Source: Cristatella mucedo (lineage: Eukaryota; Bryozoa; Phylactolaemata; Cristatellidae). From it: a DNA stretch of 64,000 nt. Positions within the stretch are counted from its first letter, which is position 1, and the number at the start of each line of letters is the position of its first letter. Shown piece by piece: positions 1 to 11,440 of this stretch. The translations under genes were made by a program, and so were the position numbers. Below the pieces are notes generated by a model that searched no databases, had not been told where the DNA came from, and saw only the letters and a program-made list of their open reading frames with translations. Location: contig WPIO01000044.1 in assembly GCA_009760855.2 (NCBI GenBank), forward strand, positions 1,340,001 to 1,404,000, given 5' to 3'.

Positions 1-259
1 CATTGAACTCCTATCACTCAATAACAACCACACAGTACCACTCACTTTCAGTTCTGTGCAGCACCTCAATGTCATTCTACAATGTCACCTCAGTGTCATT
101 CAATGTCAACCTACATTCAAAGAGACCACACATGATCTCATCCTGAAAAATTCATTTCCCAATCAAATCAAAATGAAAGTCCTCTAGACCTTATTCCCGC
201 TATCGTACTTCTATGATGCATACATCTTCTGCTGCCATGCATTACTAACATAACTATTA

Positions 260-1908
260 TGTCCTTAGCCTCAGGTAATGTTCATGCACCTTTCAAAAAC
301 ACAGTAGTCAGGCTACGAATTAAGAAATCAAAACTAGACCAAGAGAACTTGAGCAACTTATACCAAGTCTCCCTTCTGTCGATCACATCAGAGACACTAG
401 AACGAGTTGTGGCAGACCAGCTCAGCTCTTATATTGAAACTTCAAACTTAGCAAGTACATTCAAGTCTGGTTTTCGAGCTAATCACTCACAAGAGTCAGC
501 ATTGCTTCTTGTGCATATCGAAATTCTTAGGAATGCAGACTTAGGTAAAGTGGTAAAGTATTTCTGCTGAATTTACTTAATCCTTTGGCATCGGTTGATA
601 CTATTGATCTCCAAGTCCTTCTCAAGTGCCTCTCATCTCGCCTGGGCATCACTGGCACAGCACTACAGTTATCCAGGTCCTATCTCAGTGAGGGATTCCA
701 GATTATTAATGTGAACAGACCAAGATCATCCGAGGAACCACTGAAGTACGTTGCACCCAGAGCTCAGTGCTAGGTCTGGTTTTTTCAAGGTTTATACTCT
801 CCCTCTTGCCGATGCGATCAATAAGCACAATCAAGACTTTCACTTCTATGTAGATGACACTCATTTATACCTTTGCATTGATCCTTCCCAGTCCTCTAGC
901 ACGTCGAATTTTCTCAACTCCTTTGCTGCATGCATTGCTGATATCCATGGATGGCAGCAAACAATCTCAAATTGAACTATGATAAAACCAACTTACTAGT
1001 TTTGGGCAAACCAAGGGCGACTTAAAATTGGAGCACTTAACGATCAAAATCAGCTCTGCCAGCATATCTCCTGTATACGAATTTAAAATATACCATAACG
1101 AAACTTAAATGTCCTGTTCCAAAGTGACTTTTCACTAGACGACCACATCGGCTCCACAGTCAAGTCTGCCTACCTTTAACTACATAACATTGCTCAAATT
1201 CGGTCTTGCTTAGACAGGGATACCACATCCAAATTGTTCCATGCATTTGTGACATCTTGATTTCTGCAACTCATTACCTGCTGGTCTACCGGCCTGTGCA
1301 ATCAGGTGCATACAGTTGGTCCAAGACTCTGCAGCTAGGCTTGTCTGTTGTGAGTGCCACAGTTTCATTATCACACCACTTCTAGTCGATCTGCACTTAC
1401 TTCAAGGTTCTGTAATTACTTTTAGGTCCCTTCATTCTCTAGTTCCAGCCTACCTATCAGAACTACTGCCCTACCAGGCTAGGCATCGTACCATCTGCTT
1501 TTCTGAATCAAATCGTTCACCTATACCTTATGCAAACCTCAAGTCCTTTGGAGACGATGCCTGTAGTTCGTATGCTTCCAAAGCCTGGAACTCACTCCCG
1601 ACTGGCGTCTCGACATCTCCTGACTTGACTACATTTAAAAAGGAGCTACCATGCACCTTTTTATCACAGCATTTAATGGGTCCTTGCGATTCGTCTTTTG
1701 TGTGCTTATGCATGCTGACACTGTGCATACTGCCATAAACCCTATGTACATGTTGACACTGTGCACGTCTCCTCTAACCATGTTATACTTGTTATCATTG
1801 AGCATGCTGCCACTATTCATTCGACCAAGCTTTGCATGCAGCATAAGTAAAGTGCTTGGAAAGAGATTGAGGGGGTATACACATGTATTATTATTATTAT
1901 TATTATTG
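260..1908 (+). mobile_element. Decayed LINE, family X (CR1/L2-like), reverse transcriptase to 3' end
   Basis: A broken reverse transcriptase reads in several frames. The order is a segment like the RT fingers (TLERVVADQLSSY near 390-450), a diverged palm, the catalytic FYVDDTHLY near 843-870, then the C-terminal block with KAWNSLP near 1580. The 3' end carries the family X block and an (ATT)n tail near 1888-1908. Frameshifts and stops mean it cannot make protein. The domain order and the tail support a CR1/L2-type non-LTR element; the subfamily is not certain. Confidence 0.85.
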
Positions 1909-2189
1909 TCTGTTAGATTGTCACAAGGATAAGTAGGGAAGGTGCTGACCTGAAAGCATTAAAAGGAGATGGTTGATGATCGAAATCAGCACTTTTGGAT
2001 TATGCGTTCGTGATTCAACTATGCCCTGCTAGACTCATCAGCACTGCAGCTAACAAAAGCAGCACAGCAAAAAATCCCAAGCAATTAAAAGCTCAGCCTG
2101 GCAGGCCAAAAAATGCCAGTCAGAGAAGTGTAATGTTACACTGAGCTTGAAACATAAGCACACTACTAATTCAACAGAATCATTTATAT

Positions 2190-2272
2190 GAATATGTCAT
2201 TTGTATAGCACCCTAAGAGAACTTAATATCTATTCAGATGCTTTATATATGCAGCAGGGCTCAAGCCCACGA
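2190..2272 (-). mobile_element. SINE-2 fragment, reverse orientation
   Basis: Read on the minus strand, a B-box-like GGGCTTGAGCCC is followed by a tail matching the AGATATTAAGTTCTCTTAGG block and a short AT-rich end. The A-box half is missing. It lies next to a fuller forward copy. Confidence 0.55.
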
Positions 2273-2304
2273 CCATTAAATACCTTTACCTTGAACTTGG
2301 CTGC

Positions 2305-2447
2305 CGGGCTGGTTTGGTCTAGGGGTTAAGGTGCTCGCCAGACCAAGGTCTGACTGAGGTCGTGGGCTCGAGCCCCGAGGCATATGTGAAGCGCCTGAAT
2401 AGAGATGAAGTTCTCTTGGGGCGCTATATAAATGAATTGTATATTTT
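2305..2447 (+). mobile_element. SINE-2, tRNA-derived, with LINE-like tail
   Basis: The head holds TGGTCTAGGGGTTAAGG, a good pol III A box, and GGGCTCGAGCCCC, a good B box, about 40-50 bases apart as in a tRNA. The tail (AGAGATGAAGTTCTCTTGGG, then a short AT-rich end) resembles the 3' end of LINE family X. This is the usual plan of a tRNA SINE mobilised by a partner LINE. It is not a working tRNA gene: no cloverleaf end or acceptor pairing is visible. Confidence 0.7.
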
Positions 2448-2879
2448 TTTTTCGCCGGATGAGCACCTTACCACTGCACCAAAGCAGCATGGCATGTAAC
2501 ATCCTAAGATGCTCACACCACAGTCATGCCGTTTGAATGACACCGTGTAGCTAGCTACCTGCTTGCGACCACAGCCTAAGTGCAGGCCGGTCCCTGCCCA
2601 CGGTGGTAGTGAGCACATGGGCATGCTGTGCCACTCGTGCTACACTAACTCAAACGCTGCCCGAGCTCATCCCAAGAGCACACTCCGTCGTACAGCAGTA
2701 GTAGCACTACGCATCACCAAAAGCAGCAACACCTACCTCAGAGTGTAAGCCGAGGGCGTGTCTCAGCTGTATAGGCCAGGCTCTTAGCACTCACACAGTG
2801 GCAGCTTGCTTAGGATCTCAGCTACATAACGATTTCATTGCCTATCATTTCTGCCGGCCTTCACATAAGGAAGATAGTG

Positions 2880-3865
2880 AATAGGCCTGTGCAAACAGCA
2901 AAGCGTTTTTTTTTTAAAATTTCAAATGCTACAGAGAGGTCGGGCCACATTAAAGTCATTAGAGTGCCTCCGCTGCGCAAGTTTCAAGTGCAGAGCCAAG
3001 TTAATACCTCGAGCTTTCAGACCTCTTCCGAAGTTGAAATGCACTCTCACAGTCCATATGATGACGAGTGCACGTACGACGATGCCGCACGAAGCACAAA
3101 TGATCGAGGCGGTGTTGATGAAATTCGTATCCTCTATATGGCTGAACGAAACGCTGACCTGGAGCGATTGCAAACGAGATTATTACCCAACGAGCAGTAG
3201 TTCATAAAGGTTCAGCGCCCACCATTTTGGTGCCGAGCAGCACGGCAGAAGCACAAGCAAGCTGCAATCCCTCGGCCGATGCCACTTGCCCAGCTGTGGA
3301 GACAGCTGCGGAGCATGTGATATATTGCACAAAGAAACAGGACGCCGAGCTGTCACTTGATGGGGCACAATTAGTAAACAAAAAAATGCGACCGTTGAGG
3401 CTGCTGTCACGCAGGGCAAACACTGCGACCGAAGCTAGTACTTACACATTGGACTCGATACACAAGGAATGCCGGGCTGAGCAGTGACAGCGCCCAAAAT
3501 ACGTACATGGAAACTGCATGCTCTTTTGGCATCTGCAAGTAGAGTTCAACGGACGGCGCCTAAAGCATGTGATACTACGGAGCACACCATTCGCCCACAG
3601 TCAAACGCACATCACCGACACAGCTGAACCAGCCACGTGCGCCGCTGCAGCACTAGAGCTGGTGCCAAGCAACGATTCGGCAGCATGCACTCAGCAGTTG
3701 CTCGCAAGCCCGGCACAGCCCATAACTTACGGCAAAGTATCCAAGGGACAGCCAAGCCAAGCTGAGCGCGATGCCCACTGTCAAAAGCACGGTGCGAACG
3801 ATGCCACTCTCATTGCATGCTACCTCTGGATTATACCCGAGAATGACGAGGCTTGTCTAAAATAA
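2880..3865 (+). other. Unassigned open stretch ending at an AATAAA signal
   Basis: This stretch matches none of the repeats here and stays open in shifting plus-strand frames: roughly 2838-3200, 3227-3487 and 3518-3865. The first frame ends in a helix-like segment (YMAERNADLERLQ). The last stops just before AAATAAAAGG, which contains a polyadenylation signal. I see no convincing splice sites linking the frames. It could be the 3' part of a pseudogene or unknown element, or chance open frames. Confidence 0.2.
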
Positions 3866-4048
3866 AAGGGTGCGTGCACGATCCTTATGAGGATCGACGA
3901 GTGGAGCAGTCACGGTGGCGGTGGCTGCTGCCAGCGTGCATCCAGCTGGGCGCTTGTGGCTATCGCACTAGAGGAGCAGCGAGCTACTGCAACCGGTAGA
4001 TTTCGGTAGTCAAGAATGCTAAGATTTCGTGAACGACCGCTGCCGCCC

Positions 4049-4049
<1 letters not shown>

Positions 4050-4102
<53 letters not shown>
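4050..4102. repeat. (GA)n microsatellite
   Basis: About 53 bases of uninterrupted GA dinucleotide. Confidence 0.95.
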
Positions 4103-4107
<5 letters not shown>

Positions 4108-4420
4108 TAATCCACTGAAATCGTTGCAGCTATCCACGTGTTGGCCATTTGTGGATGCAGGTGGTATCTACCTCCCTTGGTTCAAGACGTGATGAGTCCT
4201 TGCATTAATTTTTCTTAACCAGCCAGTAGTGAGCATCAAATGCATCAACACGCAAGTGCAGATTCATCGAAGCTATTGCCAGGGTGCCGCAGGGCAGACA
4301 GCAGCAGAGCGCTGGCGGGCCGTCAGGGCGGGAGTCGGCACAAAGTGGGCGCGGCACCGAGTGTGTCCAGCTCATGACTGAGCAGTCACACCCATGCATC
4401 GGTGGCGAGGGAAAACTCAC

Positions 4421-4606
4421 CGCCAGCTGATAGTCGCAGAGCAGCAGGCTCTGGGCAATGTGCAGCGTCTGGCAAGCATTCTGCATGCTGAGGTTGGCCC
4501 CCAGTGTTCGAAATATATACCTCTTCGACCGATAGTAGCTGACAGAGGCTTTTAGCGACAGTATGATGATAGGGACTGCGGCAACAAGCAGCAGCACCAG
4601 CCGGGC
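4421..4606 (-). CDS. Exon t5: membrane protein, last exon seen in the window
   Basis: The acceptor is TTTCTTCCGTAG and the donor is GTGAGTTTT. The 62 codons begin and end in phase 0, which fits exon t4 (ends in phase 0). The exon opens with a strongly hydrophobic span (LVLLLVAAVPIIILSL, residues 3-18). A basic stretch follows (YYRSKRY, residues 24-30), then IFRTLGAN and a mixed helix ending CDYQLA. The coding sequence continues to the left of the window, because no stop precedes the donor. The family is not recognised. Confidence rests on the two splice sites, the phase match and the composition. Confidence 0.6.
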
Positions 4607-4669
4607 CTACGGAAGAAAGTGAGCGGGTAGCCAGTAGGCGACCCAGCAAGTAGGCTGCAAAGCCACACG

Positions 4670-4676
4670 CGCACAC

Positions 4677-4718
<42 letters not shown>
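4670..4718. repeat. (CA)n microsatellite
   Basis: About 48 bases of CA repeat in the intron region just upstream (in transcript sense) of exon t5. Confidence 0.95.
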
Positions 4719-4721
<3 letters not shown>

Positions 4722-4947
4722 TCAATTATGCATGGTGCATACACTTGATGCTGGTGATATGAGCAGATTGCAGGCTGGCTTCTCATTTATGGCAAGCTAT
4801 AACATACAGCCATACCGGAATAATCGCCTGTGTGAACAACTGCACGAATGCAAAACTACAGCGAGGCTCCATAATTTGGTAGTGTCCCCTGCGTTATGAT
4901 ACAATGCCACTGCTTATTGCAGATTATGCAGATTATGTTAGGTAAGG

Positions 4948-5092
4948 CAGTTGCTTTTCACGACCTCGATCCCGAGGTCGTAGGTTCAAATCCTGCAGTT
5001 GGCGATCCTTTATCGTCACTGCAAGCGGTGGTGATAGCCGTAAAGGCTCTTGTGTCACTATACAAAAGAGGCTGTTAAATAAGCTAGAATTT
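4948..5092 (+). mobile_element. SINE-1 copy
   Basis: The B box AGGTTCAAATCCTGCAG is followed by the family body GTGGTGATAGCCGTAAAGG and the 3' end GCTGTTAAATAAGCT. The A-box end is weak in this copy. Compare the clearer head at 9558. Confidence 0.75.
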
Positions 5093-5401
5093 TCTTTTAG
5101 TTTTATCCTACACTATGTCCAAAAAAGTCATACCACACCCACATAATTGATGTTTCCTACACATTTTCACGAAGCTAGACATAACACGGTTGACTTACGA
5201 TGCAAACAGCAACAAAACTAATTCTGAAACTAAAATCAAGATAAACTGGCCTGACAGGCCGGTGAATAAGACCGTTTTACCCTAAAAACGATTTCAAAGT
5301 ACAAGCTTGACACCATCGATGATATTCTGGATCGGTGCTTGTCATATCAATGGGCAGTTGTGTGTGAGAGACAGTCCTTTGTTTTGATATCGGTGCCTTT
5401 A

Positions 5402-5890
5402 ATAATAATAATAATAATGCCCTTGATAAGGCGCCCTCAGAGAACTTAATCTCTTTCTAGGCACTTTACATTTGCCGCAAAGGGAAATGCAATTGAATTG
5501 TGAGTAAAATCATGCTTGATAAACAAACAAAATGAATAACATGGTTAGGGGTGACATGCACAGGGTCAACATGCAAATGTGGTTAGTGGCAGCATGCACA
5601 GTGTCAGCACGCATAAGCACATCAAGGACGAATCACAGGGACCCACTAAATGCTGTCCTAAGTAGGTGTGTTTTTAAGTTTCTTTTAAATGTGGTCAGGT
5701 CATGGGATGTTCTGACGCAGGTCGGGAGGGAGTTCCAGGCTTTGGGAGCATACGAGCTAAATGCACGGTCTCCAAAGGATTTGAGGTTTGTACGAAGTAT
5801 TTCTAGACTGTTGGATTCCGAGAAGCAGGTGGTACGATGCTTGGCCTGATGGGGTAGTATATCTGAAAGATAGGCTGGAGCCATAGAATG
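5402..5890 (-). mobile_element. LINE family X 3' end, left arm of an inverted pair
   Basis: On the minus strand this encodes the C-terminal RT-domain block (APAYLSDILPHQAKHRT, then KAWNSLPTC) and then the 3' untranslated block and (ATT)n tail. Sequence and position make it an almost exact reverse copy of about 6597-7088. It is 5'-truncated, as is common after incomplete reverse transcription. Confidence 0.85.
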
Positions 5891-6054
5891 AAGAGACCTA
5901 AAAGTGAGCGATATTCATCGACTACCCGAAGCAGCACAGCACTTCAATTCTAGTACACACGTTCTTTACATGACAATTCTTAATAGGGTAACCAAAATCC
6001 AGTATGTCTTGCTCCATACTTTGAGCAAGTAATTGGGCTTTAGAGTACCTTTGC

Positions 6055-7088
6055 TTTGATCGCTCCCAGCCTTCGAGCACCTCAAATTCTCTCAACTCAC
6101 TTGCTGCATGTATTGATGTTCTAAAACTAAACAATGACAAAACTAACTTACTAGTTATGGGCAAACCCAGTGTGATTCACAAATTAGAAAGGCTGACGCT
6201 CAAAACTGGCTCTGCCAGCATATCCCCTGTTGAATCAGCTCGAAATCTAGGTGTCATATTCCAAAGCAACCTCTCGTTAGACGACCATATCAGCTTCACA
6301 GTCAAATCTGCCTATTTTCAGCTTCATAACATTGCTAAAATTCGGGCTTGTTTAGATAAGGATACCACGTCCAAGTTGGTCCATGCATTCGTGACATCCC
6401 GTCTCGACTTCTGCAACTCACTGCTTACTGGCCTACCAGCATGTGCGATCAGGCGATTGCAGCTGGGGCAAAACTCCGCAGCTAGGCTTGTCTGTCGTGA
6501 GCGTCGCAGTTGCCACATTACTCCACTTCTCGTGGACCTGCACTGGCAACCAGTCAAGCAACGGATTGACTTCAAGGTTTTGTTGCTCACTTTTAGGTCA
6601 CTTCATTCTTTGGCTCCAGCCTATCTCTCAGATATAGTCCCCCATCAGGCCAAGCATCGTACCACCCGCTTTTCGGAATCCAACAGTCTACAAATACCTC
6701 GTACAAACCTCAAATCCTTTGGAGACCGTGCATTTAGTTCGTATGCTCCCAAAGCCTGGAACTCCCTCCCGACCTGCGTCAGAACATCCCCTGACCTGAC
6801 CACATTTAAAAAGAACTTAAAAACACACCTATTTAGGACAGCATTTAGTGGGTCCCTGTGATTCGTCCTTGATGTGCTTATGCGTGCTGACACTGTGCAT
6901 GCTGCCACTAACCACATTTGCATGTTGACCCTGTGCATGTCACCCCTAACCATGTTATTCATTTTGTTTGTTTATCAAGCATGATTTTACTCACAATTCA
7001 ATTGCATTTCCCTTTGCGGCAAATGTAAAGTGCCTAGAAAGAGATTAAGTTCTCTGAGGGCGCCTTATCAAGGGCATTATTATTATTA
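6055..7088 (+). mobile_element. LINE family X, best-preserved C-terminal half
   Basis: An uninterrupted 234-codon frame (6157-6861) carries the region after the RT active site. Landmarks are NLGVIFQSNLSLDDHI, SRLDFCNSLLTGLP, HITPLLVDLHWQPV, KAWNSLPTC and a C-terminal FSGSL. The untranslated block and an ATT tail follow to 7088. The catalytic RT part is absent, so this is a 5'-truncated insertion. The intact frame suggests it is one of the younger copies. Confidence 0.85.
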
Positions 7089-8270
7089 GAGTATCTCTGC
7101 TTTTGATCAGCTATATTATAACATCTTATCATAAACTCATTGAAGCCATGCAAAGAAATAAGAATAGTAAATTGAGCCCGCTGCAGAAGTCTGCAAGCAA
7201 ACAGCTGCCCGTGTTGAAGCCAAAGTGTGGCTTAGTAATCGAGGTCTGAATTCCAGAAAAATATTTCAAGAACAGCAGGTTAGCCACTGCTTTCTGCACC
7301 AACAACCTGCTCTACTCATGTCTCTCTGAGTATATTGACTATGGAAGCTGAAGGGTTGCTTTAATTTGCTACTTGTTTTGCTACTGTATAGGCTTGGACA
7401 TCATTAAATCCCATGCATTACGTCGGCCAAAGTACGGACTGCATTAATGGGGAGCACATAACAAGATTTGCATCGAGTTCATTAAATATAACAATCTGAA
7501 ACAAGTAGGAATTTTTAAGTCATGAGCACAGCCTGAAAATCTCCACAAATATTGCCATGTTCTGAACGGGGACATTGGAAGTGAACTTGGGATACTGCTC
7601 CCGGTAGCCTGCAAGCACACCAACCTCAACACCCATCCAGTGCCGAGGACATTTCATATCCCTCCTATGCTGGTGCCAGTTGACAGGGCAAACACTAATC
7701 CAGAAGATCCCTAACTCCCTAACTGTGTCTAATAATGAGTTTAAGGTTAAAACAAAAGCTTTAATTGTTCTTATTTTTTTGGAGAGGATCACAGATTTCC
7801 AACTCACCAATTTTGGCTCCCGAATTACTTTTGCACTACTATTTGATCATTCAAGAGGCCATTCTACCTACTGTTATCTATCAATTCGCAGAAAACATAA
7901 ATTCTGAGTGTGTGGCATGACTTTCAGGAAAGAATGCATGCACTGTATTAATTTAAAACTAACATATACCCAAGAAAAAAAATCATGGAAAAATAAAAGT
8001 TTGCTTGGGAAGGCAGACCTGTGTCTGCTGACCTAGCTGGTGAACCAGTCCAGCCTACTAAGGGCAATCTTGCAGTTTCTTTTCTTAATCTAGAAATATA
8101 TTTAGAGGAAAAATTAAAAGCGCTAAATTATGATTTAATAATATGATGCCATCAAAAAAATTTAAACCCAATTTTTATCACTGCAATGATGGCTTGTTAT
8201 TGAGTTTGCAGTTGAGTGGGTATTCACCGGAGCTTGAAAAGCTCATGCCATCTGGGCTTCTTCAGGCTTG
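7089..8270. other. Intronic stretch, nothing recognised
   Basis: AT-rich, with only short open frames and no element I could match. It lies between exons t4 and t5 in the membrane-protein locus. Confidence 0.4.
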
Positions 8271-8275
8271 TACCG

Positions 8276-8523
8276 TTATTGAGCTTGCCAAATAATTATG
8301 ATTTCATCTAGTTTTGCACTGGGCTGCTGTTCGTTTTTCTCGTTGTCTGCAATAGTTGCGGATATATGTTCTAGACACTTTGCTATCTTTTTTCCAACGC
8401 TCTCAAAGTTTAGTGTTATCCCATGTTCAGTAATTTCTCGCTTATAGGCTTTTTTACTACGAAGTTTAGTTTTCAACTCTTCGATTGCATTTTGCCATCC
8501 GAGTTTACATGCAAGCTCTGTTC
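8276..8523 (-). CDS. Possible terminal exon or gene remnant, lysine-rich
   Basis: An open minus-strand frame of about 80 codons runs from a possible acceptor (GATCAATAG) to a TAA stop at 8276. It encodes a charged, helix-prone peptide: ELACKLGWQ near the start, KTKLRSKKAYKREITEHG in the middle, and a stop after IIWQAQ. It would enter in phase 1, whereas exon t4 ends in phase 0. It therefore does not splice directly to t4, and t4 to t5 fits better. It could be an alternative 3' exon that needs an unseen link, or an old transposon piece. Confidence 0.25.
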
Positions 8524-8737
8524 CTATTGATCACTGCTATCAGGAAAATCAGTAGAAACTTATGTCAATAGAACGTTTAGAATATTTTAAATTAGATTAA
8601 TTTTAGTTCAATCTTCAATTTTAACTATGAAAGAGTATTTTTGCATTCGCATTAACATTCCCGCAGGCTCTCTTCTTTTTGGTGAGCACAGTCAGGCGAA
8701 TCAGCTGCGACTTCCATTTATGAGACTTCTTATTAAG

Positions 8738-8897
8738 ATTAAATATCAGCTGATTCAACAGCCTCATTTACATAGAACAGAAGAGCATTAAAGGCCATCA
8801 CCACCACTTGAAGTGGACAATAAAGGATCGCAAGCTGCAGGACCCGAACCCACAACCTGGGTCGTGAAGAGGATGCACCTTACCCGTGAGCTAAGAC
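8738..8897 (-). mobile_element. SINE-1 copy, reverse orientation
   Basis: The plus strand shows the reverse 3' end AATATCAGCTGATTCAACAG, then the body and the reversed B box (ACCCGAACCCACAACCTGGG). Confidence 0.75.
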
Positions 8898-9107
8898 CTA
8901 GGGGCTGGGCTAGTCATGCATTCACGATTATATTGGTTGACAACATGGGTAGGCAAGGCACCTTAACTCAGCGCTTTCAGCCTCACCAGCTATTCAGTTG
9001 AATGGCTTACAGTGTGATTCAGCTGAATGGCTTAAGTCTAGTGTGCATGCAGATAGCCACTTCTAATAGTAATTAATTTGGAGACCCTTTATACAGCCAT
9101 TACTTAC

Positions 9108-9322
9108 CAGTTTAACAGAGAAAATGAGATAATCGCCATTCAAGTTTATTACTTCCACGCTTTTGTTGAGCGTGGTTGAATTTGAGGTGCCTCTCTGGTG
9201 AACGATCTGAACAAAATTGCCTATTACGTATGAACAAAGGACGGCTGCACCAATAACAAATATGACCATAGTACTTGGACTTTCTTGAAGCACTCCTTTC
9301 CAAATATAAACAAAGCAGACTC
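9108..9322 (-). CDS. Exon t4: membrane protein
   Basis: The acceptor is AAATTTTTTTCAG and the donor is GTAAGTAATG, both strong. It enters in phase 1, completing the glycine codon begun by exon t3 (NL-G-VCF), and leaves in phase 0. Residues 2-8 (CFVYIWK) extend the hydrophobic end of t3. A clear span follows at about residues 19-38 (MVIFVIGAAVLCSYVIGNFV). After it come a polar loop with a possible N-glycosylation site (NST) and a second moderately hydrophobic segment (GDYLIFSVKL) that joins t5. The family is not recognised. Confidence 0.65.
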
Positions 9323-9549
9323 CTGAAAAAAATTTAACCACTGCAATAGCACTGCACATTGATTTACCAGAAATGTACACTGGGAACTTAGGGATGAGGC
9401 TGAGGTGTTTACCACTGGAGTTAATGGGTCGAGGCAACGTAAAAGGCAAGGTTCTCACAATTCACGACCCAGATTATGGGTTTTAAGTTCTTTAGGAAGC
9501 AACAATTCTTTATAAAAAAAAAGTGGTCTTGATAGTCACTAAGGCTCAT

Positions 9550-9720
9550 ATGGTGCTGTGATGGCCCAGGAGGCAAGATCCTGGCTCTTCTTCACGACCG
9601 AGGTCATGGGCTCGAGTCCTGTAGTAGGCGAACCTTTATTGCCAACTGCAAGCAGTGGTGACAGCCATTAAAGCTCTACTGCTGCTATAAAGGCTTTTAA
9701 ATCAGCTATATATTTTTGTT
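9550..9720 (+). mobile_element. SINE-1, copy with the clearest A box
   Basis: The A box is TGGCCCAGGAGG near 9555-9566. The B box is GGGCTCGAGTCCTG near 9608. Then come the family body and the 3' end GGCTTTTAAATCAGCT. The A-to-B spacing of about 45-50 bases fits a tRNA-derived pol III promoter. Confidence 0.8.
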
Positions 9721-10469
9721 TATAAATGAGGATGTTTGATCAGCTGAACACTAATCAAAGAATGCGAATTTACAGAGTGCCCAATTAAGTGCCAGTCGAG
9801 TCCCACACCTTCAACTCCCATTTAGTAATCTACTGTTCGGGGTGAGGGATTGGGAATCCTGGTGCTGTTTAGGGTACTCCCAGATGTCTGACATGGAGTC
9901 CTGCACAAACGACGAAGGCCACACCCTTGAGGCTAGGTATCGTTTATAGTAACGGTCTGTTGACAGCGCAAGCAGCACGGATCTACCTAGCAAATAGCAT
10001 AGAGAGAAGAAAAAGAAAGAAAACAAAGAGAATTTGCATACAGAAAACCTTATATGAGCTGCTGGTCGTGTCAGCTGCAGCCCGGGGCGAAAGAAGACTT
10101 TTGTCCATATTAATTGCAGCTCCTCACCTTGGCAGGGCCAGCAGTCTGACCAACCGGCTACCCTGGGCGAATGCCTATCTAACATGCAGATGCCTTGAAA
10201 AGAAGCAGAGCTAAAACCGAGCAGCAGCCAATAGCAAAGGCAAACATAAGAGATTCACGAATGGCTACACCCACGGAGTAGCCACTAAGGAAAGCCCCGG
10301 CAGCAGCTAGTGGGACTCGATCTTGAACTGGTTAACACTTATTGTTGGATGGTCTTCGTCTGGATGCTGTCGGAGTTAAGAGCAAACTGAGTCCCCATGT
10401 ATGGGAATTTATTTCACATGGATTCGCTCACTACCATTCCTGAATGACATGACACTTAGAGGCAGCCAT

Positions 10470-10632
10470 CGTATCCTGCCTTGTCTTCATATCTCACAAC
10501 CTCGTCCTAAAGTTGTGGGTTCGAATCCTGCGATGGGCAATCTTGTACTGCCACTGCAAGTGGTGGTGATAGCCGTAAAGGCTCTTCTGTTGCTATACAA
10601 AAGTGGCTGTTAAATCAGCTCGTATTTTTTGC
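10470..10632 (+). mobile_element. SINE-1 copy
   Basis: It carries the canonical B box GTGGGTTCGAATCCTGC, then GGTGGTGATAGCCGTAAAGG, then a 3' end in TTAAATCAGCT and a T run. Confidence 0.8.
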
Positions 10633-10796
10633 CTATGCTACTAACTCATTTCGGCTTGATAGAATGTGCTCCAACGATCCGGCTTCATACAATTTTGCAC
10701 ACCTTTTTCTTTATAGAGTTGCCACCTGATCAAATTATACTGACAGTGGTCCGAAGTCTGTACAAGGCGTTAGGCTCAGTGCGTTTATTTACAGGA

Positions 10797-10854
10797 AGCA
10801 GCCTAGTGCCCTTTGGCTGTGGGTAGCAGCCTAGTGCCCTTTGGCTGTGTGGGT
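10797..10854. repeat. Two-unit tandem duplication
   Basis: The unit beginning AGCAGCCTAGTGCCCTTTGG occurs twice in a row, at 28 and 30 bases. The second copy has an extra GT. Confidence 0.9.
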
Positions 10855-11089
10855 GTCTGTGTCCTCCTGAACAGGGCGAACCTTCAAGCCCTGTCAAAGG
10901 ATTATGATGTCGGAGGAGTCCTGCTGTCTTTGTTTGTCGGACACACGTGAAATTGTTGGCCCGATGATGGCCCCTGTAGCAGGAAACTCTTCTAGACAAA
11001 GGCAAGCAGGCGTATCTGAAGGAGTGGGAAACGATCTCAGCTTGGCTCCGTGACAAAGCTTTGTTGCTGTCCACAACAGGCCAACCGAG

Positions 11090-11440
11090 TAGGAAGGTTC
11101 AGTCCATGTAATCTTGACAGGTAGAGCCAATTTCCGAGTTTCCCAGCGATCGGGTTGTGGTTTTTGCAGAGCTGTTTCATGCCCCCTTCCTTCCTAAGCT
11201 TCCCTCATCTCATCCACTACTAATGCACACTTCTCTATCGGAGATGTCAGCATAGTTCTTCTGTGGTAAAAGCCCTAGTAAAGCCTATCCCATCCTGCAG
11301 ATATTGCCGTGATTAGGTCTTTCGTTGCCAGGCGAAATCCAGGCTCTTCAACAGTAGCTTTGACATTCCATTTTCTCCCAGATGACAAATCAGACCAAAG
11401 ATAGTGATGCCCAAGAATCTGAAGCATTACCTACATATTA
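11090..11440 (-). repeat. Repeat of unknown type with conserved coding sense, copy 1
   Basis: This shares long similarity with 47960-48300. Read on the minus strand, both copies encode related peptides (VKITW; ATVEEPGFR here against ATVEELGSR there; SAGW), although neither is an intact gene. Conservation at the peptide level suggests a former protein-coding mobile element, but I do not recognise the family. Confidence 0.5.

Noticed and set aside
9558-9625. tRNA gene suggested by A and B boxes
   Set aside because: The same boxes recur in all SINE-1 copies with a shared non-tRNA body. No acceptor stem or anticodon arm pairing was found.
9811-10185. Minus-strand frame of 124 codons between t3 and t4
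   Set aside because: t3 and t4 already join in phase. The frame starts and ends without splice signals, and its hydrophobic run comes from a purine tract on the other strand.
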